64,000 nucleotides of DNA from Caldicoprobacter oshimai DSM 21659 (lineage in GTDB: Bacteria > Bacillota > Clostridia > Caldicoprobacterales > Caldicoprobacteraceae): positions 186,001-250,000 of the forward strand of contig JAGB01000003.1 in assembly GCA_000526435.1 (NCBI GenBank), read 5' to 3'. The position numbers were made by a program, and so were the translations under genes. This document shows, piece by piece, positions 1 to 9,253 of the stretch (the stretch's first letter is position 1; each line of letters opens with the position of its first letter). The notes beneath the pieces were generated by a model. That model saw nothing but the letters and a program-made list of their open reading frames with translations, was not told the origin of the DNA and searched no databases.

Positions 1-302
1 CCATAGATCCCATCGCGCCCGAAATAATACTCGTTATCGATAAAATACACTGGCACCCCTTTGCGTTCCGTCTCCTCGATACCGCAGTATTGGTTTCTCC
101 AGCCCAGCTTAACGTATATGTGCTTTATATGCCTTATCCTCTCCTTCAGGTTTGCTGGAATCGCTTTATATTTAGGCAGGATAATCCTGGCATCGACTCC
201 GTGACGGCGCAGGGCAACTGGCAAGGAGCCGATCACCTCACCCAATCCTCCTGTTTTTACAAATGGCGCTGCTTCCGAGGCGGCAAACAATACTTTCAGC
301 AA
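1..302 (-). CDS. glgA: Glycogen synthase, N-terminal part (cut by window edge)
   Basis: Bacterial ADP-glucose:glycogen glucosyltransferase (GT5), which extends alpha-1,4-glucan chains. Only the first ~100 residues are present. The translation begins [20 protein letters not shown], with the KTGGLG substrate-binding motif typical of GlgA, and continues to an FIDNEYYF...IYG stretch at the window edge. The likely start is TTG at 302, with AGGAGG at 316-311 and 8 bases of spacing. It overlaps the end of glgB by 7 bases, so the two are translationally linked and probably form one glycogen synthesis operon. The start codon choice is inference; the family call is secure. Confidence 0.9.
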   Translation of the reverse strand, partial: MLKVLFAASEAAPFVKTGGLGEVIGSLPVALRRHGVDARIILPKYKAIPANLKERIRHIKHIYVKLGWRNQYCGIEETERKGVPVYFIDNEYYFGRDGIY

Positions 303-2215
303 TCCTCCTGCCTCCTTTTATCCGTATACTTGAAAAACACTGCCGCAAGGGGTGGAACCGTGATGCTGATGGATTGGCTAAAGCCGTGCCACGGTATATC
401 CTCCGACACAATGGCATAGAAATTGCCCTGCCCCGAACCACCGTAAGCCTGGTCATCGCTGTTAAACACCTCTCTATACTCTCCCAACAAAGGCACGCCT
501 ATCCTGTAGCCATGGCGAACCACCGGCGTAAAATTGCACACCACAATCAACCAGTCATCCTGTTCCTTTCCCTTTCTTATGAAGGATACAATGCTCTGGC
601 TGTAGTCATGGTGGTCGATCCAGCGAAACCCCTCCCATCCGTGGTCACATTCCCATAGAGCCCTGTTTTCAAGATAAAAATGGTTGAGCATCTTGACATA
701 ATAATGCAGCTTTCTGTGCATCTCGTAATCAAGAAGGTGCCAGTCCAGGCTAGCACCAAAATTCCATTCGGCAAACTGGCCAAACTCCCCTCCCATAAAC
801 AATAGCTTCTTGCCCGGATGGGCCATCATATATCCGTACAACAACCTGAGGTTGGCAAACTTCTGCCAGTAATCCCCCGGCATCTTATCCAAAAGCGAAC
901 GCTTGCCGTGCACCACTTCATCGTGAGATAAGGGGAGGATGAAGTTTTCCGAAAATGCGTACACCATGGAAAAGGTAAGGTTTTCATGGTGCCATTTCCT
1001 GTATATGGGATCCAGCGACATATAACGGAGTATGTCATTCATCCAGCCCATATTCCATTTATAGTTAAATCCCAACCCACCTAAGTATACGGGCCGTGTA
1101 ACCATGGGCCAGGCGGTGGATTCCTCGGCAATCATGAGCACATTGGGAAAATAGTGAAACACCACCTCGTTCATCTTTCTCATAAACTCGATGGCCTCCA
1201 AATTCTCCTTTCCGCCGTACCTGTTTGGAAGCCATTCGCCCCATGACTTACCATAGTCAAGGTAGAGCATTGATGCCACGGCATCCACGCGAAGCCCATC
1301 AACGTGGTACACATCAAACCAAAATACAGCATTGGAAATGAGGAAGCTCCTCACCTCATTACGCCCGTAGTTGAATATCAAAGTGCCCCAGTGGGGATGC
1401 TCCCCCCTTCGCGGGTCCTCATGCTCATAAAGAGCCGTACCATCAAACCGTATCAGTCCATGTCCGTCCTTTGGAAAATGAGCTGGCACCCAGTCCAGTA
1501 TTACCCCTATACCGGCCAGATGGCACTCATCCACGAAAAACATGAAATCCTCGGGGGTGCCATACCGTGAAGTCACCGAATAATATCCCGTGGTTTGATA
1601 GCCCCACGAGCCATCATAAGGGTGCTCTGCTACAGGTAAAAGCTCTATATGGGTATATCCCATATCCTTCACATAGGGAATAAGCTCCTTCGCCAGTTCC
1701 CTGTAGCTTAAAAATCTGTTCCCTTCTTTTCTGCGCCACGACCCCAAATGCACCTCATAGATCAGCAGGGGTTTATCGTATATGGGCGTGGTCGCTCTCT
1801 GGCGCATCCACTCATCATCCCGCCACTTATACTTGTACAGGTTGTACACCACTGAGGCCGTACACGGCCTGAGCTCGCTGTAAAAGGCATAAGGATCGGC
1901 CTTCAAAACCACCTGGCCGTAAAAGTTTTCTATCTCATATTTGTACAGGTCAAATTCCTTGACTCCCGGAATAAAGAGCTCCCATACCCCCGAATCCCCC
2001 AGCCTGTTCATCACATGAGCCCTTCCATCCCAGCAGTTAAAGTCACCCACCACGCTGACCCTTCGAGCATTTGGCGCCCATACTGCAAAGCGTGTGCCCA
2101 CAACGCCGTCTTTTTCAAGGAGGTGGGCCCCCAGCATCTTATAGCTGTGGTAGTTGGTCCCCTGGTTGAACAAATACAGCTGGTAATTGGTGATTCCAAA
2201 GCCGTTTGCTTCCAT
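296..2215 (-). CDS. glgB: 1,4-alpha-glucan branching enzyme
   Basis: GH13 branching enzyme that makes alpha-1,6 branches in glycogen. An N-terminal CBM48-like domain ([14 protein letters not shown]) precedes the catalytic barrel. The barrel shows [15 protein letters not shown] (nucleophile Asp), [10 protein letters not shown] (acid/base Glu) and [15 protein letters not shown] (third acid). Length is about 639 residues, normal for the family. I prefer ATG 2215, because GGAGG lies 5 bases upstream at 2225-2221; an in-frame start at 2242 has a poor ribosome site. It lies directly upstream of glgA. It follows RNase G after a 344-base gap, so it may have its own promoter, although I see only a weak -10-like TAAAAT at 2294-2289. 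Confidence 0.95.
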   Translation of the reverse strand: MEANGFGITNYQLYLFNQGTNYHSYKMLGAHLLEKDGVVGTRFAVWAPNARRVSVVGDFNCWDGRAHVMNRLGDSGVWELFIPGVKEFDLYKYEIENFYGQVVLKADPYAFYSELRPCTASVVYNLYKYKWRDDEWMRQRATTPIYDKPLLIYEVHLGSWRRKEGNRFLSYRELAKELIPYVKDMGYTHIELLPVAEHPYDGSWGYQTTGYYSVTSRYGTPEDFMFFVDECHLAGIGVILDWVPAHFPKDGHGLIRFDGTALYEHEDPRRGEHPHWGTLIFNYGRNEVRSFLISNAVFWFDVYHVDGLRVDAVASMLYLDYGKSWGEWLPNRYGGKENLEAIEFMRKMNEVVFHYFPNVLMIAEESTAWPMVTRPVYLGGLGFNYKWNMGWMNDILRYMSLDPIYRKWHHENLTFSMVYAFSENFILPLSHDEVVHGKRSLLDKMPGDYWQKFANLRLLYGYMMAHPGKKLLFMGGEFGQFAEWNFGASLDWHLLDYEMHRKLHYYVKMLNHFYLENRALWECDHGWEGFRWIDHHDYSQSIVSFIRKGKEQDDWLIVVCNFTPVVRHGYRIGVPLLGEYREVFNSDDQAYGGSGQGNFYAIVSEDIPWHGFSQSISITVPPLAAVFFKYTDKRRQEDC

Positions 2216-2559
2216 CCCATCCTCCCTGTACCTCTTGTACATCCTCTACATTTATAAACCCGCAAAAAGATTCCAAAATTTAAGCTATATTTTATGTGGC
2301 ATTTAGTGCTTTCTTCTTTTTTATTATTTGCTCAAAACGCCGTTTTTTACCCAAAAAAAATAGCTACGCATCATGTGCCGATTAACAGTCACCAGAACCC
2401 CATGCGTAAGCCCAATGTGGCTGTGCTTTTCAGCCAAAAACCCGGCCAAAAACAAAAAAGCCAATCAGCAAATTCTGACATGCCCATCTGCTATAGCACA
2501 AGACGCGCATGCAGAAATGTGCCGCTGGCCCCTTTATTCATGCCTCTTCAAACCATTAC
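2216..2559. other. Intergenic region between rng and glgB
   Basis: This AT-rich stretch of 344 bases holds no open frame with family resemblance. A TAAAAT hexamer at 2294-2289 on the minus strand could be a -10 for glgBA, but no good -35 stands at the right distance. A short inverted repeat (GGCTG/CAGCC near 2422-2439) has no T-run on the minus strand, so I do not call it a terminator. Confidence 0.4.
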
Positions 2560-4083
2560 TTACGAAAAGCGGAAACTCTTTTCCAAATCCCCCGGCCCTT
2601 TGAGCAGCTGTATCCTGCTCTCCTCAACATGGAGGTTTTCATCAGCCCTAATGCATATCCGCTTCTTCAAAGTAGTCTCAAGCTGCTCCAGAGCTTCTTT
2701 GTCCTCTTCCCACGCATGGGCTACGCTGGGATGGACCTCCACCAGCGCTCCCCAGGCTTCATTAGCGCTAAACAGCCTTTCCAGCTCCTTCTCTATCTTG
2801 GCGATGACCGTGGCTTCCGAATACACCCTTCCCGTTCCGTTGCAATAGGGGCAAGGCTTTAAAAAAGCCGTTGAAAGCCTGGGCCGCACTTTCTTACGGG
2901 TCAGCTCCACCAGCCCCAGGCCAGTCAGCCCTACCAGATTGGTCTTGGTACGATCCTTCTTCAAGGCCTGCTCCAGGACTTCCAGCACCTTTTTCTTGTG
3001 CTCCTCTTCGGCCATGTCGATAAAATCTATGATTATTATGCCCCCTATGTCGCGCAGCCGTATCTGGTGCGCGATCTCTTCGGCCGCTTCCAAATTCGTC
3101 CTGAAGGCGGTATCCTCCAAGCTGGCCTTGCCGACAAACTTGCCGGTGTTCACATCTATGACCGTCAGGGCTTCTGTTACATCTATTACGATGTACCCGC
3201 CGCTTTTGAGCCACACCTTCTTCTGTATGGCTTTTTCGATTTTGGAGTCAATGCCGTAAATCTCGAACAAATTCCTTTGAGCATCGGCGTATTCCACCCT
3301 GCCAACGAGCGATGGCGAAATCGTCTTGACCAGCTCAACTACCTTTTGGTAGTGATAGTAATCGTTTATGATCAACCTGTCCACATCTGGGCAGAAGATA
3401 TCGCGTACGGTGCGATACAGCAGGCTCTCATCCTTATGCAGGAGCCGGGGCACCTGGCCCTCCTTCTCGCTTTCCTTGATCCTCGCCCACAGCCTGCACA
3501 ACACCTGTATGTCGGGTACAAGGTCTTCCGGCTGCTTGCCCCTGGCCGCAGTTCTCACTATAATTCCCATATTTTCGGGCTTAATAGCTTCGGCAATCTT
3601 CCTCAAGCGCTGGCGCTCCTCTTCGTCGTCGATCCTTCTGGAGACGCCGACGTAGTTCAACGTGGGCATGAGCACAACATACCGGCCGGGCAAGGTGATG
3701 TGCGTGGTAACCCTGGCACCCTTGGTCCCCATGGACTCTTTTAAAATCTGTACTGTGATCTCCTGCCCTTCCCTGATGATATCCCTGAGCGAAATCTCCT
3801 TGATCTCCCTGCCATTGCCTTTGTCTCCAAAGTCGAACACCGTATTATCGGCGTTTATATCCCCCGCGTACAGAAAGGCATTCTTCTCCAATCCTATATC
3901 CACAAATGCGGCCTGCATGCCTGGCAGCACATTGACCACTCGCCCGCGGTATATGTTTCCAACCAGTCCTTGCTTTTCATCGTCCTCCATGTAGAACTCC
4001 ACCAGCTCCCCGTCCTCGAGCACCGCCACCCGGGTCTGGTCATAGCGAATATCCACTACGATCAGCTTTCCCACATCCATCAT
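2560..4083 (-). CDS. rng: Ribonuclease G (Rne/Rng family)
   Basis: Single-strand endoribonuclease for rRNA maturation and mRNA decay, cytoplasmic. Visible order: an S1 RNA-binding domain near the N terminus (GNIYRGRVVNVLPGMQAAFVDIG), an RNase H-like part, then the catalytic DNase I-like part with VIDVNTGKFVG and GGIIIIDFIDM, which carry the two metal-binding aspartates. CPYCNGTGRV follows as the Zn-link motif for dimerisation. About 507 residues, so it is RNase G-like without the long scaffold tail of RNase E. ATG 4083 overlaps the previous stop as ATGA, arguing for translational coupling; an upstream in-frame codon at 4113 lies inside the neighbour and is less likely. Confidence 0.95.
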   Translation of the reverse strand: MMDVGKLIVVDIRYDQTRVAVLEDGELVEFYMEDDEKQGLVGNIYRGRVVNVLPGMQAAFVDIGLEKNAFLYAGDINADNTVFDFGDKGNGREIKEISLRDIIREGQEITVQILKESMGTKGARVTTHITLPGRYVVLMPTLNYVGVSRRIDDEEERQRLRKIAEAIKPENMGIIVRTAARGKQPEDLVPDIQVLCRLWARIKESEKEGQVPRLLHKDESLLYRTVRDIFCPDVDRLIINDYYHYQKVVELVKTISPSLVGRVEYADAQRNLFEIYGIDSKIEKAIQKKVWLKSGGYIVIDVTEALTVIDVNTGKFVGKASLEDTAFRTNLEAAEEIAHQIRLRDIGGIIIIDFIDMAEEEHKKKVLEVLEQALKKDRTKTNLVGLTGLGLVELTRKKVRPRLSTAFLKPCPYCNGTGRVYSEATVIAKIEKELERLFSANEAWGALVEVHPSVAHAWEEDKEALEQLETTLKKRICIRADENLHVEESRIQLLKGPGDLEKSFRFS

Positions 4084-4775
4084 CCTCTTCCCAGTTCCAA
4101 TGGGGTTACCCATGCATTTCCCCTGTATAAAAACATGTCCAGCCTATGGATATCTGCAAAGCAACAAGGGTCACCTTCAATGCCAACAAATTCTAGCAAC
4201 GAACGTATCATCTGCTCTGGGTTCAAGGATTCCTTGCTGCCGGCACTCAGCATAGCTTCCATGATTACTCTTCCTTCTTCCCGGCCGACTATCTCCAGGT
4301 GGTATATCATCGGCCGGATGTTGACAAGTCGCTCGCCCCTTTTGCCACTCTTTATAATCGTTATATCTGTCTGCGCCAGAAAATCCTTCAGCGCGTCTTC
4401 AAAGCCTTGGCCTGGATCTTTGAGGCTTATAGAATAAAGCGCCCTCTCAACCATGCTCATGAGCGAGGGAAGCGATTCATCGATTACCACCGCCTTCAGC
4501 ATGGCTATGCCCTGAGGGAGGACGCTGTTCATCCTCAGGCAGAAATCTTCGGGGCCCATATCCGAAGCCAGCATCACATCCATGTATTCCCCCTGGCTGG
4601 TCATGCCAACCGGAAGCGGAGGTGCAAAGGCAACCCTGGGCTGCGGGTTATAACCCTGTGAAAAGGCAACGGGTATCTCAGCCCGCCTTAAGGCGCGGTG
4701 CAACGTCCTCATGAGGTCTAAATGGGATATATACTTAACCCTATCCTGCTTGGCGTACTTCACCACCATCCTCAC
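4080..4775 (-). CDS. TIGR03936 / DUF2344 radical SAM-associated protein
   Basis: About 231 residues starting VRMVVKYAKQDRVKYISHLDLMRTL, followed by the family-typical IPVAFSQGYNPQPRVAFAPPLP. This is the small partner of the TIGR03960 radical SAM protein; in some bacteria the two are fused, which suggests they work together. The biochemical role is not established, and tRNA or rRNA modification is only a guess from genes often found nearby. The start GTG 4775 overlaps the upstream stop as GTGA and has a G-rich GGGGGAGGG site 9 bases before it. No catalytic motif of its own is visible. Confidence 0.85.
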   Translation of the reverse strand: MRMVVKYAKQDRVKYISHLDLMRTLHRALRRAEIPVAFSQGYNPQPRVAFAPPLPVGMTSQGEYMDVMLASDMGPEDFCLRMNSVLPQGIAMLKAVVIDESLPSLMSMVERALYSISLKDPGQGFEDALKDFLAQTDITIIKSGKRGERLVNIRPMIYHLEIVGREEGRVIMEAMLSAGSKESLNPEQMIRSLLEFVGIEGDPCCFADIHRLDMFLYRGNAWVTPLELGRG

Positions 4776-6610
4776 TGGCACAACCCTCCCCCTAGCCTTG
4801 TTATGCCGCAGCCCCAGCACCTCTCCCTGCAATCAGGCGTCAGCTCGCCCTTTAACGCCTTTTGGTACTCCCTCCACAGGAAGGATGGCGTGACTCCCAC
4901 ATCGATGTGGCTCCAGGGCAATACCTCTTCCCTACTCCTTGCCCTATTGGCATAAAATTTAGGGTCCGTGCCGGTATCATCAAAAGCTTTCAGCCAGGCA
5001 TCGTATTTGAAGTGTTCGGCCCAGCCGTCAAACTTGCAGCCCATCTCCCAAGCTTTTAACAGTACCTTGCCCAGCCTGCGATCCCCCCGAGCAAACACCG
5101 CCTCCAAAAAGCTTAAACGCGGGTCATGCCAATCAAACTCCACCGATTTAATGCGAAGCTTGTCCTTGAGAAAGTCTAACTTTTGGTTCAAGCGCTCTAC
5201 CGGGTCCTGTGCAACCCATTGAAATGGAGTAAAAGGCTTGGGGACAAACGACGCCGCGCTGACGGTTATCCTGAGCCTGCGAGACCTTTGCCCTCCGGTT
5301 ACGTCAAAATAGCACTGTTTGACCTTTCTGGCCAGGTCTGCAATGCCTTCCAGGTCCTCTTGGGTCTCGGTGGGCAGCCCTATCATGAAGTACAGCTTTA
5401 CCGTATCCCATCCCAGCTCAAAAGCCTGCCTTACGCTGTTTAAGAGGTCCTCTTCGGTAACTCCTTTGTTTATGACATCCCTCAGCCTCTGCGTTCCGGC
5501 CTCAGGAGCAAAAGTCAAACCCGCCTTGCGTACCTTTATCATCTCTTCGATGAGTTCCCGCGAAAACGAGTCGATGCGCAGCGACGGGAGGGAAAAAGAC
5601 ACCTTTCGCGGCCCAAAACGCTCCATGAGCTGCTTGACCAGGTTTTCTAAATCTGAGTAATCGCTGGTGCTCAAGGAAGAGAGCGAGAGCTCCTCATATC
5701 CCGTATTGCTGATCAGCTTAGACGCCAAGTCCATAAGCCTGGAAACCGAGCGCTCCCTCACCGGGCGGTATATTATGCCGGCCTGGCAAAACCTGCAGCC
5801 GCGCGTGCAACCTCTGAACACCTCTAGCATAACGCGATCATGCACGATGTCCATATATGGCACTATCATGGTTTCGGGGTAATAAGCCTTATCAAGGTCC
5901 TTCACCACCCGCTTCTGAATGACGGAGGGTATCCCTTCACGGTTAGGCTTAATTGATCGGACGGTACCGTCGTCATTATATTCTACATCGTAAAAGCGCG
6001 GCACATAAACCCCTGGTATCTGGGCCGCTGCAACCAAAAAATCCTCACGTGTGCCGCCCTGTATTTTCCATTGGCGGTATGCGTCAAGCAGCTCGTTTAT
6101 CACCTCTTCGCCATCGCCCATGACCACCAGGTCAAAAAAATCGGCCAGCGGCTCAACGTTATAAGCACAAGGCCCTCCCGCAATGATGAACGGATGGTTT
6201 TTCCCCCTTTCCCACCATCTAAGCGGAATCCCTGCCAGGTCAAGCATGTTTATGACGTTTGTGTAGCACATCTCATACTGAAGCGTGAACCCCACAAAGT
6301 CAAACTGGGCGATGGGATCCCGGGTTTCCAGTGCAAACAGCGGCAGCCCCTTCTCCCTCATCTTTTGCTCCATATCGGTCCATGGCGCAAACACGCGCTC
6401 ACAGTAGGTGTCTTCCCTTTCGTTCATGAGGTGGTACAGTATCTTCATCCCCAGATGGGACATACCCACCTCGTAGACGTCTGGGAAAGCGAAAGCAAAC
6501 CGTATCAGCACCTTTGAAGGGTCCTTTTCAACCATGTTGTACTCATTTCCCATATATCTAACAGGCTTGCTGACCTGCCTAAGTATCTCCTCCAGTACAG
6601 ACTTGTCCAT
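4772..6610 (-). CDS. TIGR03960 family B12-binding-like radical SAM protein
   Basis: Radical SAM enzyme of unknown reaction, 612 residues. An N-terminal Rossmann-like region (FAFPDVYEVGMSHLGMKIL, then AGGPCAYNVEPL, typical of cobalamin-binding-like domains) precedes the radical SAM core. The core carries CTRGCRFCQAG, the CxxxCxxC cluster motif for a [4Fe-4S] centre, within VFRGCTRGCRFCQAGIIYRP. The C terminus has a cysteine-rich tail (RERCWGCGI). ATG 6610 has AGGAGG 8 bases upstream. First gene of a tight three-gene unit with the TIGR03936 partner and RNase G; the neighbourhood suggests an RNA-related job, which is inference. Confidence 0.9.
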   Translation of the reverse strand: MDKSVLEEILRQVSKPVRYMGNEYNMVEKDPSKVLIRFAFAFPDVYEVGMSHLGMKILYHLMNEREDTYCERVFAPWTDMEQKMREKGLPLFALETRDPIAQFDFVGFTLQYEMCYTNVINMLDLAGIPLRWWERGKNHPFIIAGGPCAYNVEPLADFFDLVVMGDGEEVINELLDAYRQWKIQGGTREDFLVAAAQIPGVYVPRFYDVEYNDDGTVRSIKPNREGIPSVIQKRVVKDLDKAYYPETMIVPYMDIVHDRVMLEVFRGCTRGCRFCQAGIIYRPVRERSVSRLMDLASKLISNTGYEELSLSSLSTSDYSDLENLVKQLMERFGPRKVSFSLPSLRIDSFSRELIEEMIKVRKAGLTFAPEAGTQRLRDVINKGVTEEDLLNSVRQAFELGWDTVKLYFMIGLPTETQEDLEGIADLARKVKQCYFDVTGGQRSRRLRITVSAASFVPKPFTPFQWVAQDPVERLNQKLDFLKDKLRIKSVEFDWHDPRLSFLEAVFARGDRRLGKVLLKAWEMGCKFDGWAEHFKYDAWLKAFDDTGTDPKFYANRARSREEVLPWSHIDVGVTPSFLWREYQKALKGELTPDCRERCWGCGITRLGGGLCQ

Positions 6611-6733
6611 TTGCGATGCCTCCTATACCTCCTTATATATTGGTTATTTGGTTATTATGTTATTATAGTGTATATTTGCAGCTGTATATTGCAGTTTTAG
6701 TCGATTTGATCTATTCAAGAAAAACGACTTGTG

Positions 6734-6763
6734 CCCTGCCGACCAAATCCCTGCCGACCAAAT
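6734..6763. repeat. Perfect 15-base tandem duplication
   Basis: CCCTGCCGACCAAAT occurs twice head to tail (6734-6748, 6749-6763). It falls in the predicted untranslated leader of the TIGR03960 gene, about 125 bases before its start. Either a recent replication-slippage product or a repeated binding site. Confidence 0.9.
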
Positions 6764-6857
6764 ACCACAGCATCTTTGCCCATTTAGCCTTATCACGTTA
6801 TGGTTGTTCATATATATTTTAGCTTCCTAATCTGTTTCCATTCTTCAAACCACGTAA

Positions 6858-6885
6858 ATTATACCAACATTTTTATTGGTTTCAA
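6858..6885 (-). promoter_or_regulatory. Sigma-A promoter for the TIGR03960-TIGR03936-rng operon
   Basis: Minus strand: TTGAAA at 6885-6880, 16 bases, TATAAT at 6863-6858. The spacer carries an ACCAA/TTGGT inverted repeat, a possible repressor site. This gives a leader of about 240 bases. Confidence 0.6.
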
Positions 6886-7019
6886 TTTTCGCATATCCTC
6901 CCTTGCGGCAGCAAAATCTGCAAACCAATACAGCAGAAAAGCAGACTGCTGCAACGCTCAGCAGGCACTGTAAAAGGTATGCCAGCCCTATTCAGGATCT
7001 GCAGCCAACTAACAGCTAA

Positions 7020-7913
7020 TCAGCCTCTCATGCGACTGGACTGTGCAAGTAGCCTGAATACTGGCACATTAAGCCCGTAATCCATAAGGCCGTTTACAAT
7101 ATCCTTTTCAGTCAAATAGCCCCTGGGCCTGAGCTGCTCGTCAACCAGAACGATGCTGTGATAGCGATGAGGCACAAACTTCTTTATCACTTCCTTCAAC
7201 GGCAAATCATACAGTACCACCAGCTCCCTGGCTTGAATGGCCCCTTCCCTGATCAAAATATCCTTTTTATAAGTGAGGTCCCTCACCATTACATAGGTGG
7301 CCATCCTGTTTTCCTTTAGGGCGGAGTATGCCAGAAAACCTGCCATAACAAACAGGGTGGGGTTAAAGATGCCGTAATAGATGGCATACACTCCCGTCAT
7401 AACAAGAAAGAACGCCAGCGCAAACCCGCCTATGGTAGTAATCCTGGTCGCCCTTTTTATTCCCAGCTCCCGGGAAAGGATGGCACGCAAAATCCTGCCA
7501 CCATCCAGCGGAAAAGCAGGTAAAAGATTAAATCCGGCCAGCATCAGATTGGCCTGAATGAAAAAATCGTAATCCTTTGAAGGAATCAGCCCCAGCTTTT
7601 CCAAAGCCATACAGCCCAGCACCAATATCGCGTTGGACAGGGGGCCAACGATGGCTATATATACCTCATCTCGAGGATTGACCTCCAAAAAACTCTCGAT
7701 TCTGGCTACCCCGCCAAAAGGCAACAATTCGATCTCGAGCACTCTCAAATGCAACGCCCTGGCCATGACTACATGCGCCATCTCATGTATGAACACCACC
7801 AAAAATACGACGGCCAGCCTCGTCCCCTCTCCCAAAATTATGGCTATAGCGATGAGTATGACGAGCAGCTTGTTTATATATATGTTTATGCCAAACAGTA
7901 TACCTAACTTCAT
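7020..7913 (-). CDS. spoIVFB: SpoIVFB-like intramembrane metalloprotease (M50)
   Basis: Site-2-protease-type zinc enzyme; in Bacillus it cleaves pro-sigma-K in the mother cell during sporulation. 297 residues with several hydrophobic segments. HEMAH at residues 43-47 is the HExxH zinc motif at the same position as in Bacillus SpoIVFB, and AFPLDGGRILRA further on supplies the third ligand (Asp) in the PxDGGR context. A C-terminal cytoplasmic part resembles CBS-type sequence (VPHRYHSIVLVDEQLRPRGYLTEKDIV). ATG 7913 lacks a clear Shine-Dalgarno site, so it may depend on coupling to spoIVFA, which ends 21 bases upstream. The symbol rests on motif plus pairing with spoIVFA beside min/mre genes. Confidence 0.88.
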   Translation of the reverse strand: MKLGILFGINIYINKLLVILIAIAIILGEGTRLAVVFLVVFIHEMAHVVMARALHLRVLEIELLPFGGVARIESFLEVNPRDEVYIAIVGPLSNAILVLGCMALEKLGLIPSKDYDFFIQANLMLAGFNLLPAFPLDGGRILRAILSRELGIKRATRITTIGGFALAFFLVMTGVYAIYYGIFNPTLFVMAGFLAYSALKENRMATYVMVRDLTYKKDILIREGAIQARELVVLYDLPLKEVIKKFVPHRYHSIVLVDEQLRPRGYLTEKDIVNGLMDYGLNVPVFRLLAQSSRMRG

Positions 7914-7934
7914 AGCCGATGCACTTATCCAGCT

Positions 7935-8741
7935 TCACTGAAACACTTTGCTCTCTTCTTGAATGAGCTGGAGGGGGTCCACTGGCTTATCGTCATGCCA
8001 AACCTCAAAATGCAGCCTGTATCCTCCTGAAGGGTTTTCGCCCATCTTACCTATCCTATCTCCCTGCTTAACCAATGCGCCCACCTGCACTTGTATATCT
8101 CCGCATCCTCCATATAAAGCCACCCAGCCTTCTCCATGGTCAATCTTTACATATTTGCCGTATATTTCATCTTCTCCCACGGCAACCACTTTTCCATCAG
8201 CAACCGTATAAACCCAACCCTGCTGCTCAGACAGAATATCTATTCCCTGGTTTGTGACCTTTTTACCCTCATCGTCGTAAACCTGTCCGAAAAAGCCTAC
8301 CACTTTGCCTTCAGCGGGAGCAGCAAAAACAGGCTGATCCGCCTGGCCATTTCCTTGTTGGTTTCCGGCTCCTTCATCATCTTTTTTAGCATCGCGCTCA
8401 TTAAATACTGCCTTGAGCCCCGGCAGGTAATCGCCCACAAATTTCAGTTTCCCCAATGACTCGTTTATGTCAAAATCATAGGTTATGGCTTCACGAATCC
8501 TGTCAACCGCCCACCTGGTAGCAGGGGTATCAATGCTCTTAAGGAGCATTACCACCACAATAATGACGGCTGCCACCGACATTTTCACCACTAAGACAGC
8601 CGACTTGTGCTCTTCATCCAAGGCATCCATTCTCCCGTACGAAGCCCGTCGGCGCACAGGGCGCGGAACAGGCAGATCTATTCTGCGCCGCCTGACCGGC
8701 CTGAGTCCCCTTTTTACGTATACCCCTTTGCCCGCTTCCAA
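7935..8741 (-). CDS. spoIVFA: SpoIVFA-like M23 (LytM) domain protein
   Basis: About 268 residues: an Arg-rich cytoplasmic N terminus (VRRRRIDLPVPRPVRRR), one transmembrane helix (VLVVKMSVAAVIIVVVMLL), an extracytoplasmic linker, then a LytM/M23 fold with NQGIDI, KIDHGEGWVALYGG and LHFEVWHD. In Bacillus the homologue anchors and inhibits SpoIVFB and is itself cut by SpoIVB; gene order here supports the same pairing. Start is TTG 8741 with AGGAGG 9 bases upstream; the nearby ATGATG is out of frame. Some metal-ligand positions of active M23 enzymes look altered (NQGID for HxGxD), consistent with a regulatory, non-enzymatic domain as known for SpoIVFA. Confidence 0.85.
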   Translation of the reverse strand: MEAGKGVYVKRGLRPVRRRRIDLPVPRPVRRRASYGRMDALDEEHKSAVLVVKMSVAAVIIVVVMLLKSIDTPATRWAVDRIREAITYDFDINESLGKLKFVGDYLPGLKAVFNERDAKKDDEGAGNQQGNGQADQPVFAAPAEGKVVGFFGQVYDDEGKKVTNQGIDILSEQQGWVYTVADGKVVAVGEDEIYGKYVKIDHGEGWVALYGGCGDIQVQVGALVKQGDRIGKMGENPSGGYRLHFEVWHDDKPVDPLQLIQEESKVFQ

Positions 8742-8797
8742 ACATCATCCCCTCCTCATCAATACAAGTATATTTGGAGGGGACCAAGTTTATGATT

Positions 8798-9220
8798 TTA
8801 AAATACATCGTCATCCTCTTGAGGGGGATTGACAATTAGCCTCCAGTCCAAATCGCCGCGCTCCAGAGCCTTGACCATCACCTCTGCCGTAGCCAGATTG
8901 GTGGCCAGAGGAATATTATGCACATCGCACAGCCTCAACAGCGCGTTGATATCCGGCTCATGGGGCTGCGCCGTCAGCGGGTCCCGCAAAAATATGACCA
9001 AATCGATCTTGTTGTAGGCCACTCTAGCGCCTATCTGCTGATCTCCTCCCAGAGGGCCCGAAAGAAAACGGTGTACCGGCAGGCCCGTCGCTTCTGCGAT
9101 CAGCTTCCCTGTGGTACCGGTGGCACACAGCTTATGCTTTGCCAAAATGTGCTTATAGGCTACGCAAAAGTTGACCATGTCCTCTTTCTTTTTATCGTGG
9201 GCAATCAAGGCTATATTCAC
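8798..9220 (-). CDS. mgsA: Methylglyoxal synthase
   Basis: Converts dihydroxyacetone phosphate to methylglyoxal and phosphate, an overflow path that relieves phosphate-limited glycolysis. 140 residues, typical length. The phosphate-binding ATGTTGKLI, the [10 protein letters not shown] loop with its catalytic Asp, and [15 protein letters not shown] are all present. Start is GTG 9220 with a G-rich site upstream. It sits between rodA and spoIVFA, a position repeated in many clostridia. Confidence 0.97.
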   Translation of the reverse strand: MNIALIAHDKKKEDMVNFCVAYKHILAKHKLCATGTTGKLIAEATGLPVHRFLSGPLGGDQQIGARVAYNKIDLVIFLRDPLTAQPHEPDINALLRLCDVHNIPLATNLATAEVMVKALERGDLDWRLIVNPPQEDDDVF

Positions 9221-9253
9221 GTCCCTTACCCCCCGCTCAATCTTGCTTACCCC

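Larger units (their letters stand above)
6611..7019. other. Intergenic leader between spoIVFB and the TIGR03960 operon
   Basis: Gap of 409 bases with no convincing gene. It holds a sigma-A-like minus-strand promoter (6885-6858), a perfect 15-base tandem repeat (6734-6763) and, closer to spoIVFB, a GC-richer stretch near 6900-6970 with a CAGCAG/CTGCTG stem that might weakly end the upstream transcript. A second TATAAT hexamer at 6667-6662 lacks a good -35. Confidence 0.5.

Noticed and set aside
2422-2439. GGCTG/CAGCC inverted repeat as an rng terminator
   Set aside because: Stem of only five bases and no T-run on the minus strand.
2998-3744. Plus-strand open frame of 248 codons opposite rng
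   Set aside because: Antisense of a conserved enzyme gene; no family resemblance and no start signals.
6866-6907. Possible tiny leader peptide (about 11 codons) near the TIGR03960 promoter
   Set aside because: It overlaps the predicted promoter itself and its ribosome site is only 2 bases from the ATG.
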